DNA of 64,000 nt from Gibbula magus. Taxonomy: Eukaryota; Mollusca; Gastropoda; Trochida; Trochidae. This document shows, one piece after another, positions 34,083 through 45,592 of this stretch. The notes below the pieces were generated by a model, which was not told the origin of the DNA, did not search any database, and saw nothing but the letters and a program-made list of their open reading frames with translations. Positions within the stretch are counted from its first letter, which is position 1. Every line of letters begins with the position of its first letter. Made by a program: the position numbers and the translations under genes. The DNA lies in NCBI GenBank assembly GCA_936450465.1, contig OW388296.1, positions 30,667,638 to 30,731,637 of the forward strand. The letters run 5' to 3'.

Positions 34083-34291
34083 GTGAAGAAGGGTGAGGAA
34101 GCAAAAGTGGATGAGTTCTTCAAGATCAACGAGTACATTGCAGGCAGCTATGACCAGAGCGGTGATTTCGTCGCTCTAAACAAGGCTATCGAAGTGAAGG
34201 GGGAACCTAACAGACTCTTCTATCTGGCCCTCCCGCCCTCCGTCTTTGAGAAGGTCACTCTCAACATCAAGGCTGTCTGCATGTCCAAAAA
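34083..34291 (+). CDS. G6PD: G6PD exon 4 (209 nt)
   Basis: Encodes VKKGEEAKVDEFFKINEYIA through NRLFYLALPPSVFEKV to CMSKK. FYLALPP is a strongly conserved strand of the coenzyme domain. The acceptor is an unusual TCTGAAG without a clear polypyrimidine tract, because an (ATC)n run sits just upstream. Phase and homology both support it. The donor is AA|GTAAGT, phase 2. Confidence 0.92.
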
Positions 34292-34785
34292 GTAAGTCAT
34301 TTGTATGATGCTGACCTTTGACCTTCATATTTGATAAGTGAGACAGCACGTTTTAGCTTGGTTCAGTTTATTTTGCAATACAGGGCCCTGGGTTCTGTAC
34401 ATTTTCAGTTCGGTTAAGAATTATCAAAAATAAACACAACAATCCACATATTTCTTGAAAACAACATTCTTATGAATGTAAAGATAGAAAACCTAAAATA
34501 TACATTGAACTTTTTAAATAAATGACATAAATTATCACAACAATAGACAAATTAATTTAATCTGAAAATAAGATATTTGGTATATGAATTTTATTACAGA
34601 AATAGCAAAAGCACATGGTTGTTTTTGCCTGAAGTTTTATTTTGCATCTAGGAAATGCCATCTTACCATTGCCTAATCCAATAAAAACATGGCTGACTTG
34701 ATCTTTGTACTTGTCAGCACAGCTCAGCTCCATGAACTGTATCAAGCTTACCTTAGGTTTTACAAAACAAATGACTTGTTTACAG

Positions 34786-34947
34786 AGACAAGTGGACACG
34801 CATCATTGTAGAGAAGCCGTTTGGACGAGACTTGGCGTCCTCTGACCGTTTGTCTGCTCACCTCTCCGCTCTCTTCCATGAAGATGAACTATACAGGATT
34901 GATCACTACCTTGGCAAGGAAATGGTCCAAAATCTCATGGTGCTACG
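34786..34947 (+). CDS. G6PD: G6PD exon 5 (162 nt)
   Basis: Encodes [20 protein letters not shown] through the active-site signature RIDHYLGKE (residues 190-198) to NLMVLR. The signature holds the His and Lys that bind glucose 6-phosphate. The acceptor is GTTTACAG and the donor CG|GTAAAT; phase 2 in and 2 out. Confidence 0.95.
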
Positions 34948-34979
34948 GTAAATTAACTTAGGATTTAGGTCTTAGGTCT

Positions 34980-35095
34980 TAGGTCTTCTGATATCAAATA
35001 TTTCAACACAAGTTGATAAAAGTTACAAATATCTAATGATTGCCAAAGATATTTATATTTTATCAATGGATGTTGATATATTTTGTATTATGAGA
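34980..35095. repeat. Remnant of the TGATATCAAATA fold-back repeat in intron 5
   Basis: TTCTGATATCAAATATTTCA and GTTGATAAAAGTTACAAATA are followed by an inverted arm (TATCAATGGATGTTGATATA). It is diverged from 30110-30285. Confidence 0.6.
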
Positions 35096-35552
35096 CCAAT
35101 CCGCAAACAAGGCTACTTGTTTTTGCTCGCTTCTCTCACAAACTGTACTCCTGGAGGTTATCTCGCTGAAATCTTACATTCTGTAGATTCACCAAAAAAA
35201 TAGAAAGTCCCTTTAGACAGCAAATGAAAAAACGTGTCTCAAATTTCATCATGCCATCAACAACAGCAGATAAACAAAGATGTTAACAAAGCAGCATGAC
35301 TAACTCCATAAAGATTGTTTGTGCTGGACATTATTGTCGAAAAAGTCAAGTTCCGCCTCAATGCCTCCAAATTTAACTGTTGTGCTTTTTCTGCGCTGGA
35401 AGAGCAATTGTATTATTTTTAAGCTTCTATCAAGTGTGCTGTCTAACACTTGCCCACACTGTCAACTTGTCGGTAGTTGGAAATTTGTATTGACTCTACC
35501 TAATAATACTGAATCAATACTTTCTTTGCTTTTAAAACTATATCAGATTTAT

Positions 35553-36300
35553 TATCCCCAGCCGCGGGGGATATAGTATTCGGCTACGTCCGTACGAAAT
35601 GGAATAACTCAAATACTATTCACTGGATTCTTTTCATATTTTGCATATGGGTTCATCATGGGAAGAGTAATGTTCCTACAGAGGTTTGTGACCTTGACCT
35701 TCATTTCAAGGTCACAACGAGACTTTGTCATTTTACCCTTGTCAGCGGGATATCACAAGAACCATTCGCTGGATTCTCTTCATATCTTACACATAGCTTC
35801 TTCAAGGAAAGACAAAGGGCTGATTAGATTTTGGTGACCTTGACAATATTTTCAAGGTCACTACGGAACTTTGAATTTTTCGACATGCTAATATATGTGT
35901 AATTCTTGTCAGTGGGATATCTCAAGAACCATTCACAGGAATTCCATCACATCTTACACAAAGCACCTCCTAGGGAAGACGACGGGCTGATTAGATTTTG
36001 GTGACCTTAACATCGTTCTCAAGGTCACAGTGGAACTGATTTTTTCAACATGATAATGTACATGAAAATCTTGTCAGCGGGATATCTCAAGAACCATTCA
36101 CAGGAATTCCATCATATCTTACACAAAGCACCTACTTGGGAAGACAAAGCGCTGATTAGATTTTGGTGACCTTGACATTATTCTCAAGGTCACAGTGGAG
36201 CTTTCACTTTTCCGACATGTTTGACAGTCGATTTTGCTGATATTGACATTATTTTTCAATTTTGAAGTATTAATTTGCGGCGGGGGATCATGTCACCTTA
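35553..36300. repeat. GGGGGATATAG repeat with ~166-bp internal units
   Basis: Starts TTATCCCCAGCCGCGGGGGA and ends at GGCGGGGGATCATGTCACCT. Between the ends GTCAG(C/T)GGGATATC recurs at 35741, 35908 and 36073. Each unit has TGACCTTGACNNT and TCAAGGTCAC words. Related ends lie at 47545 and 48805. Confidence 0.7.
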
Positions 36301-36625
36301 GTGACAACCACTTGTTCATAATAGCACTTTTCATTTAAGGTTTTAATGCCAGTGAGATATACGTATCTGTGGATGATAACCCATGTAATAATTCTTTGAT
36401 GATCCATATTTTTCTCCCTTGATGACTTCAAAGAGCTTTTCCTCTCTGCAAATTGTTTTCTCTCATTAAAAATAGTGTCGCCAGTCATATTGATTTGTTT
36501 AATCTTCAGTAACCATAGCAACAATTAATGAAAAAAAGTTCCTGTGATTTGAGATCAATGCTGACAGTTTTGTAATTAGACATAAAATATTTCCTCTTAT
36601 GGATGTTCTATGGAGTTCTACCTAA

Positions 36626-36935
36626 GGCCTAAAAATGTTTAAATGTTTCTGGTCTTTACAGGCTGACAAAAATGATGTGATGACGCTTCTTTTTTTTTTT
36701 CGAATGAAGAGATAAATTCCATTTTTTACAAACTTCTCACCGGTTAAACGACAAAATATACACAACTATTTTTATAACTAACGCACAAACCCTCCTAAAT
36801 ATGTGTAACTATTCCAAATGGTCAATTATCTCACCCCTACACTCCATCTCAACAGAAAAAAATCACATTTTGAATGTCCAATATTTTCTGAGGCTAAAAA
36901 TTTATAGTTATCTGCCCCTTTCTTTGTTGAATTAC
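36626..36935 (+). mobile_element. TGTTTCTGGTCTTTACAGGC MITE, copy 3, 3'-truncated
   Basis: Left end GGCCTAAAAATG is preceded by TAA. The body matches 28330-28600 (CACCCCTACACTCCATCTCA, GAGGCTAAAAATTTATAGTT) and breaks off near 36935. Confidence 0.7.
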
Positions 36936-37489
36936 TTAGTGGCAAACCAAGCAGAGTGGCCAATTTACAGGAATTGCAGCTTGTTAACGAAGGGACTAAC
37001 TTGGATGAGGATAGGCTATCCTGAATATTCCAGGACCTGCACACTCTTAGACTAAAGACAAATTGAACACTTTCTTGTGTTTGAAAGAGAATCCTTATTG
37101 GTTGCAGTCTAAAGTTACATGTTTTTTTAAAACTGAGCATTCAGTCTGTTCCTGTAGTCCTGGAGAAGACTAAGAGTTTCTTCACCTGTGAGATGAGCAC
37201 ATATTTCCTCGAAATTCTACAGGTTTTGTCAGAAGACTTTTGATTGGATAGAAATAGGAACTGTATCTCGAAATTTGAAATTCTTGGAATTTTGCAAGAT
37301 AAGATTTATCGCCTATTGGTTTGGGTGAAGTGTAAAATATGACTAGACTATAGTAGGGTCACAAGTATAGGGAGAGAATAGTAGTGCCCACGCTCATCAG
37401 ATCAATTGCACTATCACTTGTTAAATCATTAAACAATGGAAAATGGGTCCCCAGACGCTGCGAGGATGAAGCAGGTTGCTGTGGCTTCT

Positions 37490-37690
37490 TAGCTCATCAG
37501 GCCTGAAAGGCCCCGATGGGCTTATGGCATGGCATGGCGTCCGGCCTTCCGGCCGTTCATCTGTCCATCCCTAAACTATTAGCTTTTTCGACTTCTTCTC
37601 AAGAACCAATGAATCTAGAAAGCTGATATTTTATGTGCAGACTCCTTGGCCAATGGGGATTCTAAATTGTAGATTTGGTAAATGTATTAC
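37490..37690. repeat. Dispersed repeat (GGGCTTATGGCATGGC type)
   Basis: CCCCGATGGGCTTATGGCAT, CGTCCGGCC and CCTTGGCCAATGGGGATTCT. Related pieces are at 5840-6080 and 48175-48235. From 37700 to 39160 I see nothing else that I can support. Confidence 0.5.
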
Positions 37691-39162
37691 TTGAGATAAC
37701 TTAAATATTCAACTTTTGATAATAAATCAATGAAGTCCTTATGAGCTACAGAGCCCATGGCTCTATTTTTTCATGGGACCCATATTTATTAAATGGGTGG
37801 CTGGGAAAAGAGCGTATGGCAGTTAAGCGTAGCTTGGCTCGTTAGTGGGCAAGCTAATGAGCTCGAGTCTACAATGATTAGGCCCTTCACCGTGACTCGC
37901 TTTAAGGGAAAGGTTTCAGAGCAAACAGTTCGCTCTCCTGTTAACAGAGCATCATCAACGAAGGATGTAAACTGTCGTCACATAATTAATTCATTCAGAT
38001 TGTAACCAATAAACAGTCTGAATCACCTCACACAGGACTTTGGTCTTTAAATATATTTATATTACCGGTCAGCTATAACAGGACTGTGAAAGGTTAATTC
38101 TGTAATGATGACAAATCACATGTTAAAGTTCACCCCTAAACTATTTTTAATCCATTTAACAACAATTTAACTTTATTTATCTTCTACCACTTGCAGACCG
38201 TGAAATATATCAAAAGAAATGAGTTTCATTTTCGCTCCTCAAATCAATCTTGATGATAAATTCAAAGTTAGGTTGTCAGTGACAGCTTTCAGCTTCTTTC
38301 TTAGTTGTTCACACATCTCGGGGACCTTTTTCATTTAACTTTGCAGAAGGAAGATTGAGAAGGTATTTCACTGTCCTAATCAAATTTGTTAGATGTTTGA
38401 GTTACGCAGGTCAGACTTTTAAGATTTCATTGATCTTGACAGACAGTTTATTTGCATCTCCACTTAGCTGGTAGATTTGATAAAGTCCAGACCCATGACA
38501 CTGGATGAACTACAAAGTTTTTTCTGAAACGGTATTTGTCAGAATATATGTCAATTGAGAATTTATAGATACAACAAATAGGGCACTCAAGCCTATTCAT
38601 TTTCAGTGTCTGTTTTTGTACCTAAAAGAGGACAAGAGAATTTTCCAGTCAAGCTGAAATGAAACAGAGCATAAGAAACATCTGTATGACTGACATCAAT
38701 GCTAAAGAAATTTTTTTTGTCAAACATCACATCAAGCAATTAGAACCTTATATCATGCCACTAAAAACATTGTTATTTGAAATGCTAATTAATCCGAAAA
38801 CTGCTCAACATATGTCAAATGTTTATGGTAACAGATGTGTTCATGTACCATCCATGTATCAACTTCCCTCTTCAATCATAACAGGTGCCAGTTTCTATCA
38901 TTATATGTTTGGGCCTCCATGTATTTCCTTAACATTTCTGTGCTACCATGACACCTGAACTTCATAGCATAGCAGTTGATGATCTTATACATGTACAATA
39001 TTACTTAGCATGTATTTTAGTATCATTTATGAAAACTTTGTCTCAATATATGCTTTAAGTTCGCATATTGGAAGAGAGGAGGGGATCATCAAATTTATAT
39101 GCAAAGTTTTTCAAAAATTGGGTTTTGAAATGAACTTATCTTTTCATAAAACTTTTCCCCAG

Positions 39163-39288
39163 GTTTGGAAACCGAATCTTCAGTCCGATCTGGAATCGAG
39201 ACAGTATAGCAAGCGTGGTGATCAGTTTCAAGGAACCCTTTGGTACTCAGGGGCGTGGCGGATACTTTGACGAGTTCGGAATCATCAG
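39163..39288 (+). CDS. G6PD: G6PD exon 6 (126 nt)
   Basis: Encodes [20 protein letters not shown] and [20 protein letters not shown]. The [14 protein letters not shown] block is a family signature lining the active site. The acceptor is TTTTCCCCAG and the donor AG|GTCAGT. The donor is also the first base of the 156-bp tandem array. Phase 2 in and 2 out. Confidence 0.95.
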
Positions 39289-40536
39289 GTCAGTCCTTTC
39301 TCTCAAGAATTTACCTGTGATACTGATTATCAGCTTGTTGCGTTGACGTAACTGTTTAGAATCCTCATGTATAAAAATCTTTTCATACAGTCGAATCTTG
39401 TTTATCATTGTTTTCAGAAAACTTTTAGCATTGTGTGTATGCAGGTCAGTGCTTTCTCTCAAGAATTTATCTGTGATACTGATTATCAGCTTGTTGCGTT
39501 GACGTAACTGTTTAGAATCCTCATGTATAAAAATCTTTTCATACAGTCGAATCTTGTTTATCATTGTTTTCAGAAAACTTTTAGCATTGTGTGTATGCAG
39601 GTCAGTGCTTTCTCTCAAGAATTTACCTGTGATACTGATTATCAGCTTGGTGCGTTGACGTAACTGTTTAGAATCCTCATGTATAAAAATCTTTTCATAC
39701 AGTCGAATCTTGTTTATCATTGTTTTCAGAAAACTTTTAGCATTGTGTGTATGCAGGTCAGTGCTTTCTCTCAAGAATTTACCTGTGATACTGATTATCA
39801 GCTTGTTGCGTTGACGTAACTGTTTAGAATCCTCATGTATAAAAATCTTTTCATACAGTCGAATCTTGTTTATCATTGTTTTCAGAAAACTTTTAGCATT
39901 GTGTGTATGCAGGTCAGTGCTTTCTCTCAAGAATTTATCTGTGATACTGATTATCAGCTTGGTGCGTTGACGTAACTGTTTAGAATCCTCATGTATAAAA
40001 ATCTTTTCATACAGTCGAATCTTGTTTATCATTGTTTTCAGAAAACTTTTAGCATTGTGTGTATGCAGGTCAGTGCTTTCTCTCAAGAATTTACCTGTGA
40101 TACTGATTATCAGCTTGTTGCGTTGACGTAACTGTTTAGAATCCTCATGTATAAAAATCTTTTCATACAGTCGAATCTTGTTTATCATTGTTTTCAGAAA
40201 ACTTTTAGCATTGTGTGTATGCAGGTCAGTGCTTTCTCTCAAGAATTTACCTGTGATACTGATTATCAGCTTGTTGCGTTGACGTAACTGTTTAGAATCC
40301 TCATGTATAAAAATCTTTTCATACAGTCGAATCTTGTTTATCATTGTTTTCAGAAAACTTTTAGCATTGTGTGTATGCAGGTCAGTGCTTTCTCTCAAGA
40401 ATTTACCTGTGATACTGATTATCAGCTTGTTGCGTTGACGTAACTGTTTAGAATCCTCATGTATGTAAATCTTTTCATACAGTCGAATCTTGTTTATCAT
40501 TATTTTCAGAAAACTTTTAGCATTGTGTGCCTGTGG
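39289..40536. repeat. Eight-copy 156-bp tandem array in G6PD intron 6
   Basis: Units start at 39289, 39445, 39601, 39757, 39913, 40069, 40225 and 40381, each exactly 156 bp and nearly identical. Each begins GTCAGTGCTTTCTCTCAAGA (GTCAGTCC in the first) and most end GTGTGTATGCAG. Because 156 is divisible by three, one minus-strand frame stays open for 436 codons; it has no recognisable domain. Confidence 0.95.
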
Positions 40537-40581
40537 GTCAATTTGGATTTTGATCAAGTTTTATGTCGAAATTTCTTACAG

Positions 40582-40675
40582 GGATGTAATGCAGAATCAC
40601 TTGTTGCAAATTCTGACTCTGGTTGCCATGGAGAAACCACCTTCAACTAAAGCTGAGGATATCAGGAATGAAAAG
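40582..40675 (+). CDS. G6PD: G6PD exon 7 (94 nt)
   Basis: Encodes [20 protein letters not shown] through DIRNEK. The His in DVMQNH (about residue 255) is the catalytic base by homology. The acceptor is TTTCTTACAG and the donor AAG|GTGGGT. Phase 2 in and 0 out. Confidence 0.95.
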
Positions 40676-40806
40676 GTGGGTTGAACATCTGTACATGTCT
40701 GGATCAAAGTGTTAATTCTTTGCATAATTGACAATAAAAGCAGGTTATATTATTTTCTTGACTGTAAATTATTGTTTTCTTTTTGTTCTTGTATTAAATA
40801 CATAAC

Positions 40807-41037
40807 CAGGGATGTAGCTCAGGTGGTTCATCATTGATTCCCGGCCGCATCATACCAAAAGACATTAAAAGATGGGAGTTGTTGCTTCCTTGCTTGGCAC
40901 TCAACACTATTAGGATAGAACAACGCTTGAACTGGTGCTGCACAGTGACTGCTTGGTGCCATTGGCACAAACCGAATTTCAAAGATTTACATTGTAATGA
41001 GGACAATAAAGTGTTATTGTTATTTATATTAACAAAA
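40807..41037 (+). mobile_element. tRNA-derived SINE, third family
   Basis: The head GGGATGTAGCTCAGGTGGT is an A-box-bearing tRNA start, followed by a damaged B-box region. The body reads GTTGCTTCCTTGCTTGGCAC, and the tail GAGGACAATAAAGTG ends in a TTATTGTTATT run. This is a typical invertebrate SINE plan. Confidence 0.65.
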
Positions 41038-41119
41038 TAATTATAGAAGGGTGTGTTCTGTCTATTCCCTTTTTATGGACCAAAAAGTTCTTTATAAGTA
41101 ACAAACAGATAACACTCTT

Positions 41120-41380
41120 GTGACCATGGAAGAATTCACTCCATTTCACTCTGGTGAAATTTTGAAGTTGACCAACAGCTGCAAACCAACATCCTGTGAG
41201 CTTGACCCCGTACCTACCAAGCTATTACTAGAATTACTTGACTGTCTGCTGCCAGTTATCACAGACATTGTTAACTTGAGTTTGGCCTCTGGGCAAGTCC
41301 CAAACTGCATGAAATCTGCTGTCATTAAGCCGATGATTAAAAAGCCAACCCTTGACTGCAACAAACTCCAAACTCCAAAT
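41120..41380 (+). pseudogene. Non-LTR reverse transcriptase fragment
   Basis: The frame reads TSCELDPVPTKLLLELLDCL, then LSLASGQVPNCMKSAVIKPM and IKKPTLD. The order D-PVPTKLL, NLSLxSGxxPxxMKxAxIxPxxKK is the start of the reverse transcriptase domain of CR1/Jockey-type LINEs. Only about 85 codons remain, without the catalytic core. Upstream and downstream frames break, so this is an old fragment in G6PD intron 7. Confidence 0.8.
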
Positions 41381-41659
41381 GTTGTAAATTGTCCTTATTC
41401 TTATAATTATTTAGAGATGCATACTTTAATCAACTGATTTATGATAGAGTTTAGAAGGAAAACGTTAATGCATTGAAATTACAAAACGAAAGTTGTACCT
41501 CCTGAACTTCCCATAATCCCCTGCGCCAAACAAAATGGCGGATGGTGTTTCGTTCTGTTTTCGTTCGTTTCTGTACATTCCGGTTAACTTTTTCATGGAA
41601 AATTTTTGTACCTTTGGTCCATTGGTGCAATGTATTTGAATTTTTTACACTGATAATTC

Positions 41660-42070
41660 ACTTAGACAATGTCAATTTATTAAGTGCCTCCAGTGGCAAA
41701 TCAATAGATGTTTGTTATTTGAACTTATTTCTGAACAGTTTACAGTTTGTTTTAAAATGAAGGTTTTTTTAGTTTCAGATACTTTGAAGTTGGTAAAATG
41801 TATTTGAATTTGTGATACTGAGATGATGTGAGATCTTAATATCAATTTATTTAATTTTATTAAGGGACTCCAGTGACAAATTGACAACAGAAGTTTGTTA
41901 TTTGTGAACAGTTTCCAGTTTCAGTTTGTTTTCCTTGTATTCTTGGTAAATATACTAAAAGTTTGGATAATATTCAGTTACTCACTTTCACTAGGTGTGA
42001 ATGAATTTATATAAAGTGACTCCAGTGACAACAGAAGTTTGTAGTTTCCAGTTTGTCATAAATTTCATAT
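41660..42070. repeat. Three diverged direct repeats (ACTCCAGTGACAA type)
   Basis: TTAAGTGCCTCCAGTGGCAA (41680), AAGGGACTCCAGTGACAAAT (41862) and AAAGTGACTCCAGTGACAAC (42015) each precede a GTTTGTNNTTTG stretch. They look like old tandem duplications. Confidence 0.6.
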
Positions 42071-42314
42071 TTCATCTTTATATTCTATTACATAGTAAAC
42101 ATTCATTCCTCAACTCTCTCAAGTGACAAAATTCTCAGGTGCATATATAGTATATACACTACAGTAACCGTATGATATCATGCTTAATTTATTTTTACCT
42201 GTTCATAAAAAGGTTCCAAATAAAAAGGTTCTTTCATTTAACCAATCATTGCCTTTGTTTTGATGTAATAATTTGATGTAAGAGTTGGTAAGTTGGGTTC
42301 AATGATATGAAGAT

Positions 42315-42440
42315 TTAGTATCGTGATACGTATCGCCTGCCTTGTATCGGGAAACGTATCGTATCCCAGTAAAGGTGCACAATACTTTGGCAATATATCG
42401 TTGGGACGAAAATTATAGTATCGTGATGTATCGTATGACA
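42315..42440. repeat. GTATCGTGATAC-rich repeat
   Basis: AGTATCGTGATACGTATCGC at the left and ATAGTATCGTGATGTATCGT at the right, related to 19080-19545. Confidence 0.55.
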
Positions 42441-42523
42441 AAATGTATGCCAATACCACCACTAGGTACATGTGGTATTGCATGAGGGATCATTTATCAT
42501 CCTCTGTATATTTCTGCCTGCAG

Positions 42524-42650
42524 GTGAAGGTGCTGAAGAGCATAATGCCGGTGACGATGGATCAGGTCGTACTGGGTCAGTACGTGGGGAAGAAGGGGGC
42601 GGAGGGAGATGAAGGTCAAGGTTACCTCGACGATCCAACTGTACCCAATG
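42524..42650 (+). CDS. G6PD: G6PD exon 8 (127 nt)
   Basis: Encodes [20 protein letters not shown] and the loop ending [15 protein letters not shown] and YLDDPTVP are family signatures. The acceptor is CCTGCAG and the donor ATG|GTAGGA, leaving at phase 1. Confidence 0.95.
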
Positions 42651-43199
42651 GTAGGAAGTAATCCTCCTCTTGTAGCATGCGTAAATATTGCTAGATTAAT
42701 GCAGAAAATGAATTGAAATGGTTGTTGTGTAATTATTTCTTCAAGTTCTCCTGATATGATTATCCTTGATTCCTTACTTCTAACAAAGATGTTACTAGAA
42801 TTTATAAATATGTATTTCCTTGGTGGTATGTCAGGACTTCTGGCAGAGATGTGAAGATAACCTTTTTCACCATGAATGAATTATGGAAATGATCAAGCTT
42901 GAAAAGGATGCATAACTAAAATGTCATTGTGAAATCGAAACATCTATGACAAAGCTTTGTGTCTATATCACCAACTTGTAAAATGTTAATCAAGCATTAT
43001 TGAAAAGTAGTCTCATTGAATCTTTGTTGTTTGTGTTTATAAGGTAACCAAAGTACTTAATTTACACAGAGCAAGCATAGACAAGGTCATTTGGTTATCC
43101 AAGATTTTCCAGTGGCAAGCATCAACTGTGAAAATGTTTCTCACCAATGGGTTAAATTATTAGAAGTCGGAGCTGCTATCAGTTTTTGTGCAGTTTCCA

Positions 43200-44480
43200 T
43201 CGCCGCCGCCGCGTTTTGTATTCGCTATAACTTTTTTCCTATTAGGTTTTGAGAACTCATATACATAACTTCTTACTTATACCCCTGGGGAATTTTTTTG
43301 ACATGTTCACATTCAAGGTCAAAGGTCAAGGTCACGAGTTCTGAAATCGCTAAAAAAATACTTGTAAACACGATAACTTTGGTTTGGTGTATATCAACTA
43401 TGGACAAAGGCCAAAATTTGAAAAGGTTTTCGCTAACATCCGTCAAAGGTCAAGGTCATAGTGAGGTCACAACTTAAGCATGCTTTTGCAAAAATGTCTT
43501 ATTTCAACTATTAACACTTTGAATCATTACATGATTGAGATACACAATGAAAAGTGATCACTGATTGTGTGACCTTGAGTTTTAAAGGTCAAGGTCACGA
43601 GATAGGGTCATGGTCACCAGTTCTGAAATCACTAAATAACTTCTTTCCAAGGAGGTATCAACACCTCATATACATAACTTCGTACTTATGCCCCTGGGGA
43701 ATTATTTTGACATGTTCATATTCAAGGTCAAAGGTCAAGGTCACAAGTTCTGAAATTGCTAAAACAATCCTTGTAAACACGATAACTTGAAAAATATTTG
43801 TGCTATCAGGCTCTTCTTTGGTGTATATCAACTATGGAGAAAGGCCAAGATTTGAAAAGGTTTTCGCTAACATCCGTCAAAGGTCAAGGTCATAGTGAGG
43901 TCACAACTTAAGCATGCTTTTGCAAAAATGTCTTATTTCAACTATTAACACTTTGAATCATTACATGATTTTGATACACAATGAAAAGTGATCACTGATT
44001 GTGTGACCTTGAATTTTGAAGGTCAAGGTCACGAGATAGGGTCATGGTCACCAGTTCTGAAATCACTATGTAACTTTTTCCCATGAAAGTATCAAAACCT
44101 CATATATATAGCTTCTTTCTTGTACACCTGGGGAATTATTTTGACATGCTCACATTCAAGGTCAAAGGTCAAGGTCATGAGTTCTGAAATCACTACAAAA
44201 ATCCTTGTAAACACTATAACTTCAACAACTTCTGTGCTATCAGGCCCTTACTTTGTATATATCAACTATGGAGAAAGACCAAGATCTGAAAACGTTTTCG
44301 CTAAAATCTGTCAAAGGTGAAGGTCACAGCAAGGTCACAACTTAAGCATGCTATTGTGAATATGCCTTATGTTAACAATGAAAACTTTGAGTCATTGCAT
44401 GTTTGTTATACACAATGAAAAGTAATCAATGATGGTGTGACCTTGAAGGTCAAAGGTCAAGGTCATGAGATATTGGTTAA
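43200..44480. repeat. ~410-435-bp tandem repeat with AAGGTCAAAGGTCA words
   Basis: CCTGGGGAATT recurs at 43284, 43693 and 44127. Each unit holds CAAGGTCAAAGGTCAAGGTC, plus a second block CGTCAAAGGTCAAGGTCA. AGGTCA-A-AGGTCA is a perfect DR1 nuclear-receptor element, and TCAAGGTCA is the extended half-site of ERR/FTZ-F1-type receptors. It lies in G6PD intron 8. Confidence 0.8.
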
Positions 44481-44743
44481 GGCCATGTTAATCCTTTGAT
44501 CCAATTTTGAAATCAGAAATAGGTTTTAAGAACAAGTTTGTGAAAAGTGACCCAGGTGATGATTCAACTTGTTAGATTAACTTGAATAATAAACAAATTT
44601 TTGTCAAAAAAAATTCCCATTTTATTTATGCTGAGGAGAAGGCGGAACAATGGAAAGGCGAGACCCAAAGTTTCGGAGCTGCTCTGCTTTTGCGGTGTCC
44701 CGCAAACGCTCATCTAATTCAGAATGAATTTCACTCATTTCAG

Positions 44744-44833
44744 ATTCCGTGACACCTACATTTGCAACCGCTGTGCTGTTTGTGAAGAACGAGAGGTGGG
44801 ATGGTGTTCCCTTCATTCTCAGATGTGGAAAAG
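44744..44833 (+). CDS. G6PD: G6PD exon 9 (90 nt)
   Basis: Encodes [20 protein letters not shown] then [10 protein letters not shown]. This exon gives only 30 codons and is easy to miss. The acceptor is TCATTTCAG and the donor AAAG|GTGAAA. It enters and leaves at phase 1, joining VPN of exon 8 to ALNERK of exon 10. RWDGVPF and RCGKALNERK are family signatures around the structural NADP site. Confidence 0.93.
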
Positions 44834-45383
44834 GTGAAAAATAGATTCTTGGTTTTCATAAATACCTATGTATTATTTGTCTACGTACTATTGTCTCTGC
44901 CAAAAAAACTTGTATTAAATCCTATTTGAAGGTATTGCAAAAATTGAATGTGAAATAGTAATAATTATGGAAAAATAGGGGTTTGTGTTTCATGATTATC
45001 AATAAACAGAGCATGTAAGTGAAGTAATGTTGACCCTGTATGTAATAATTAAGAAGTAGTGAGACTAATGTAAAGTAACATTTTAACATGAAAGACAAAA
45101 CAAATGAAGAGAATATAAAAATCTCAATAACCTGGAAAGTAGCGAATTGTAAAACCTTCCCTCTCAGGCCTTCCTATTTGATCTGCGTGTTCTCAGAGTT
45201 TTGCTTAGCAAATCGAGGATAGCCCATGTTATATTCCATTCTCATTGCATTCGGTTTGTTGATCATATGAGGTTTTCAAAGGGAAAAAAAACATTCTTGC
45301 AAATCTACTTTACCTTCAATCCTTTGAATGCAAGAATATTCTTGGTGCATACATTTAAATCTTAAACCATTGAAATTTGACAG
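44834..45383. other. G6PD intron 9, no recognisable feature
   Basis: AT-rich intron sequence with no repeat or gene that I can identify. Confidence 0.45.
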
Positions 45384-45592
45384 CCCTGAACGAACGGAAG
45401 GCTGAAGTTCGAGTTCAGTTCCGGGACATCGCAGGCGACATCTTCCCGAGCGGAGAGGTGAAACGGAATGAACTGGTGGTGCGTGTACAGCCAGACGAGG
45501 CAGTCTACCTCAAGATGATGACCAAAACTCCCGGCATGACCATCGAGTGTGAGGAGTCTGAACTGGATCTCTCATACAACAGTAGATACAAG
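45384..45592 (+). CDS. G6PD: G6PD exon 10 (209 nt)
   Basis: Encodes [20 protein letters not shown], then [20 protein letters not shown] and [18 protein letters not shown](V/I)RVQPxEAVYxKMMTKxPG is the C-terminal beta-sheet signature of eukaryotic G6PD. The acceptor is TTTGACAG and the donor AAG|GTACGT. Phase 1 in and 0 out. Confidence 0.95.

Noticed and set aside
39247..40557. 436-codon minus-strand open frame with 52-residue repeats
   Set aside because: It is the translation of a 156-bp tandem array within a G6PD intron; 156 is a multiple of three, so the frame stays open. No domain, and it overlaps the sense exon edge.
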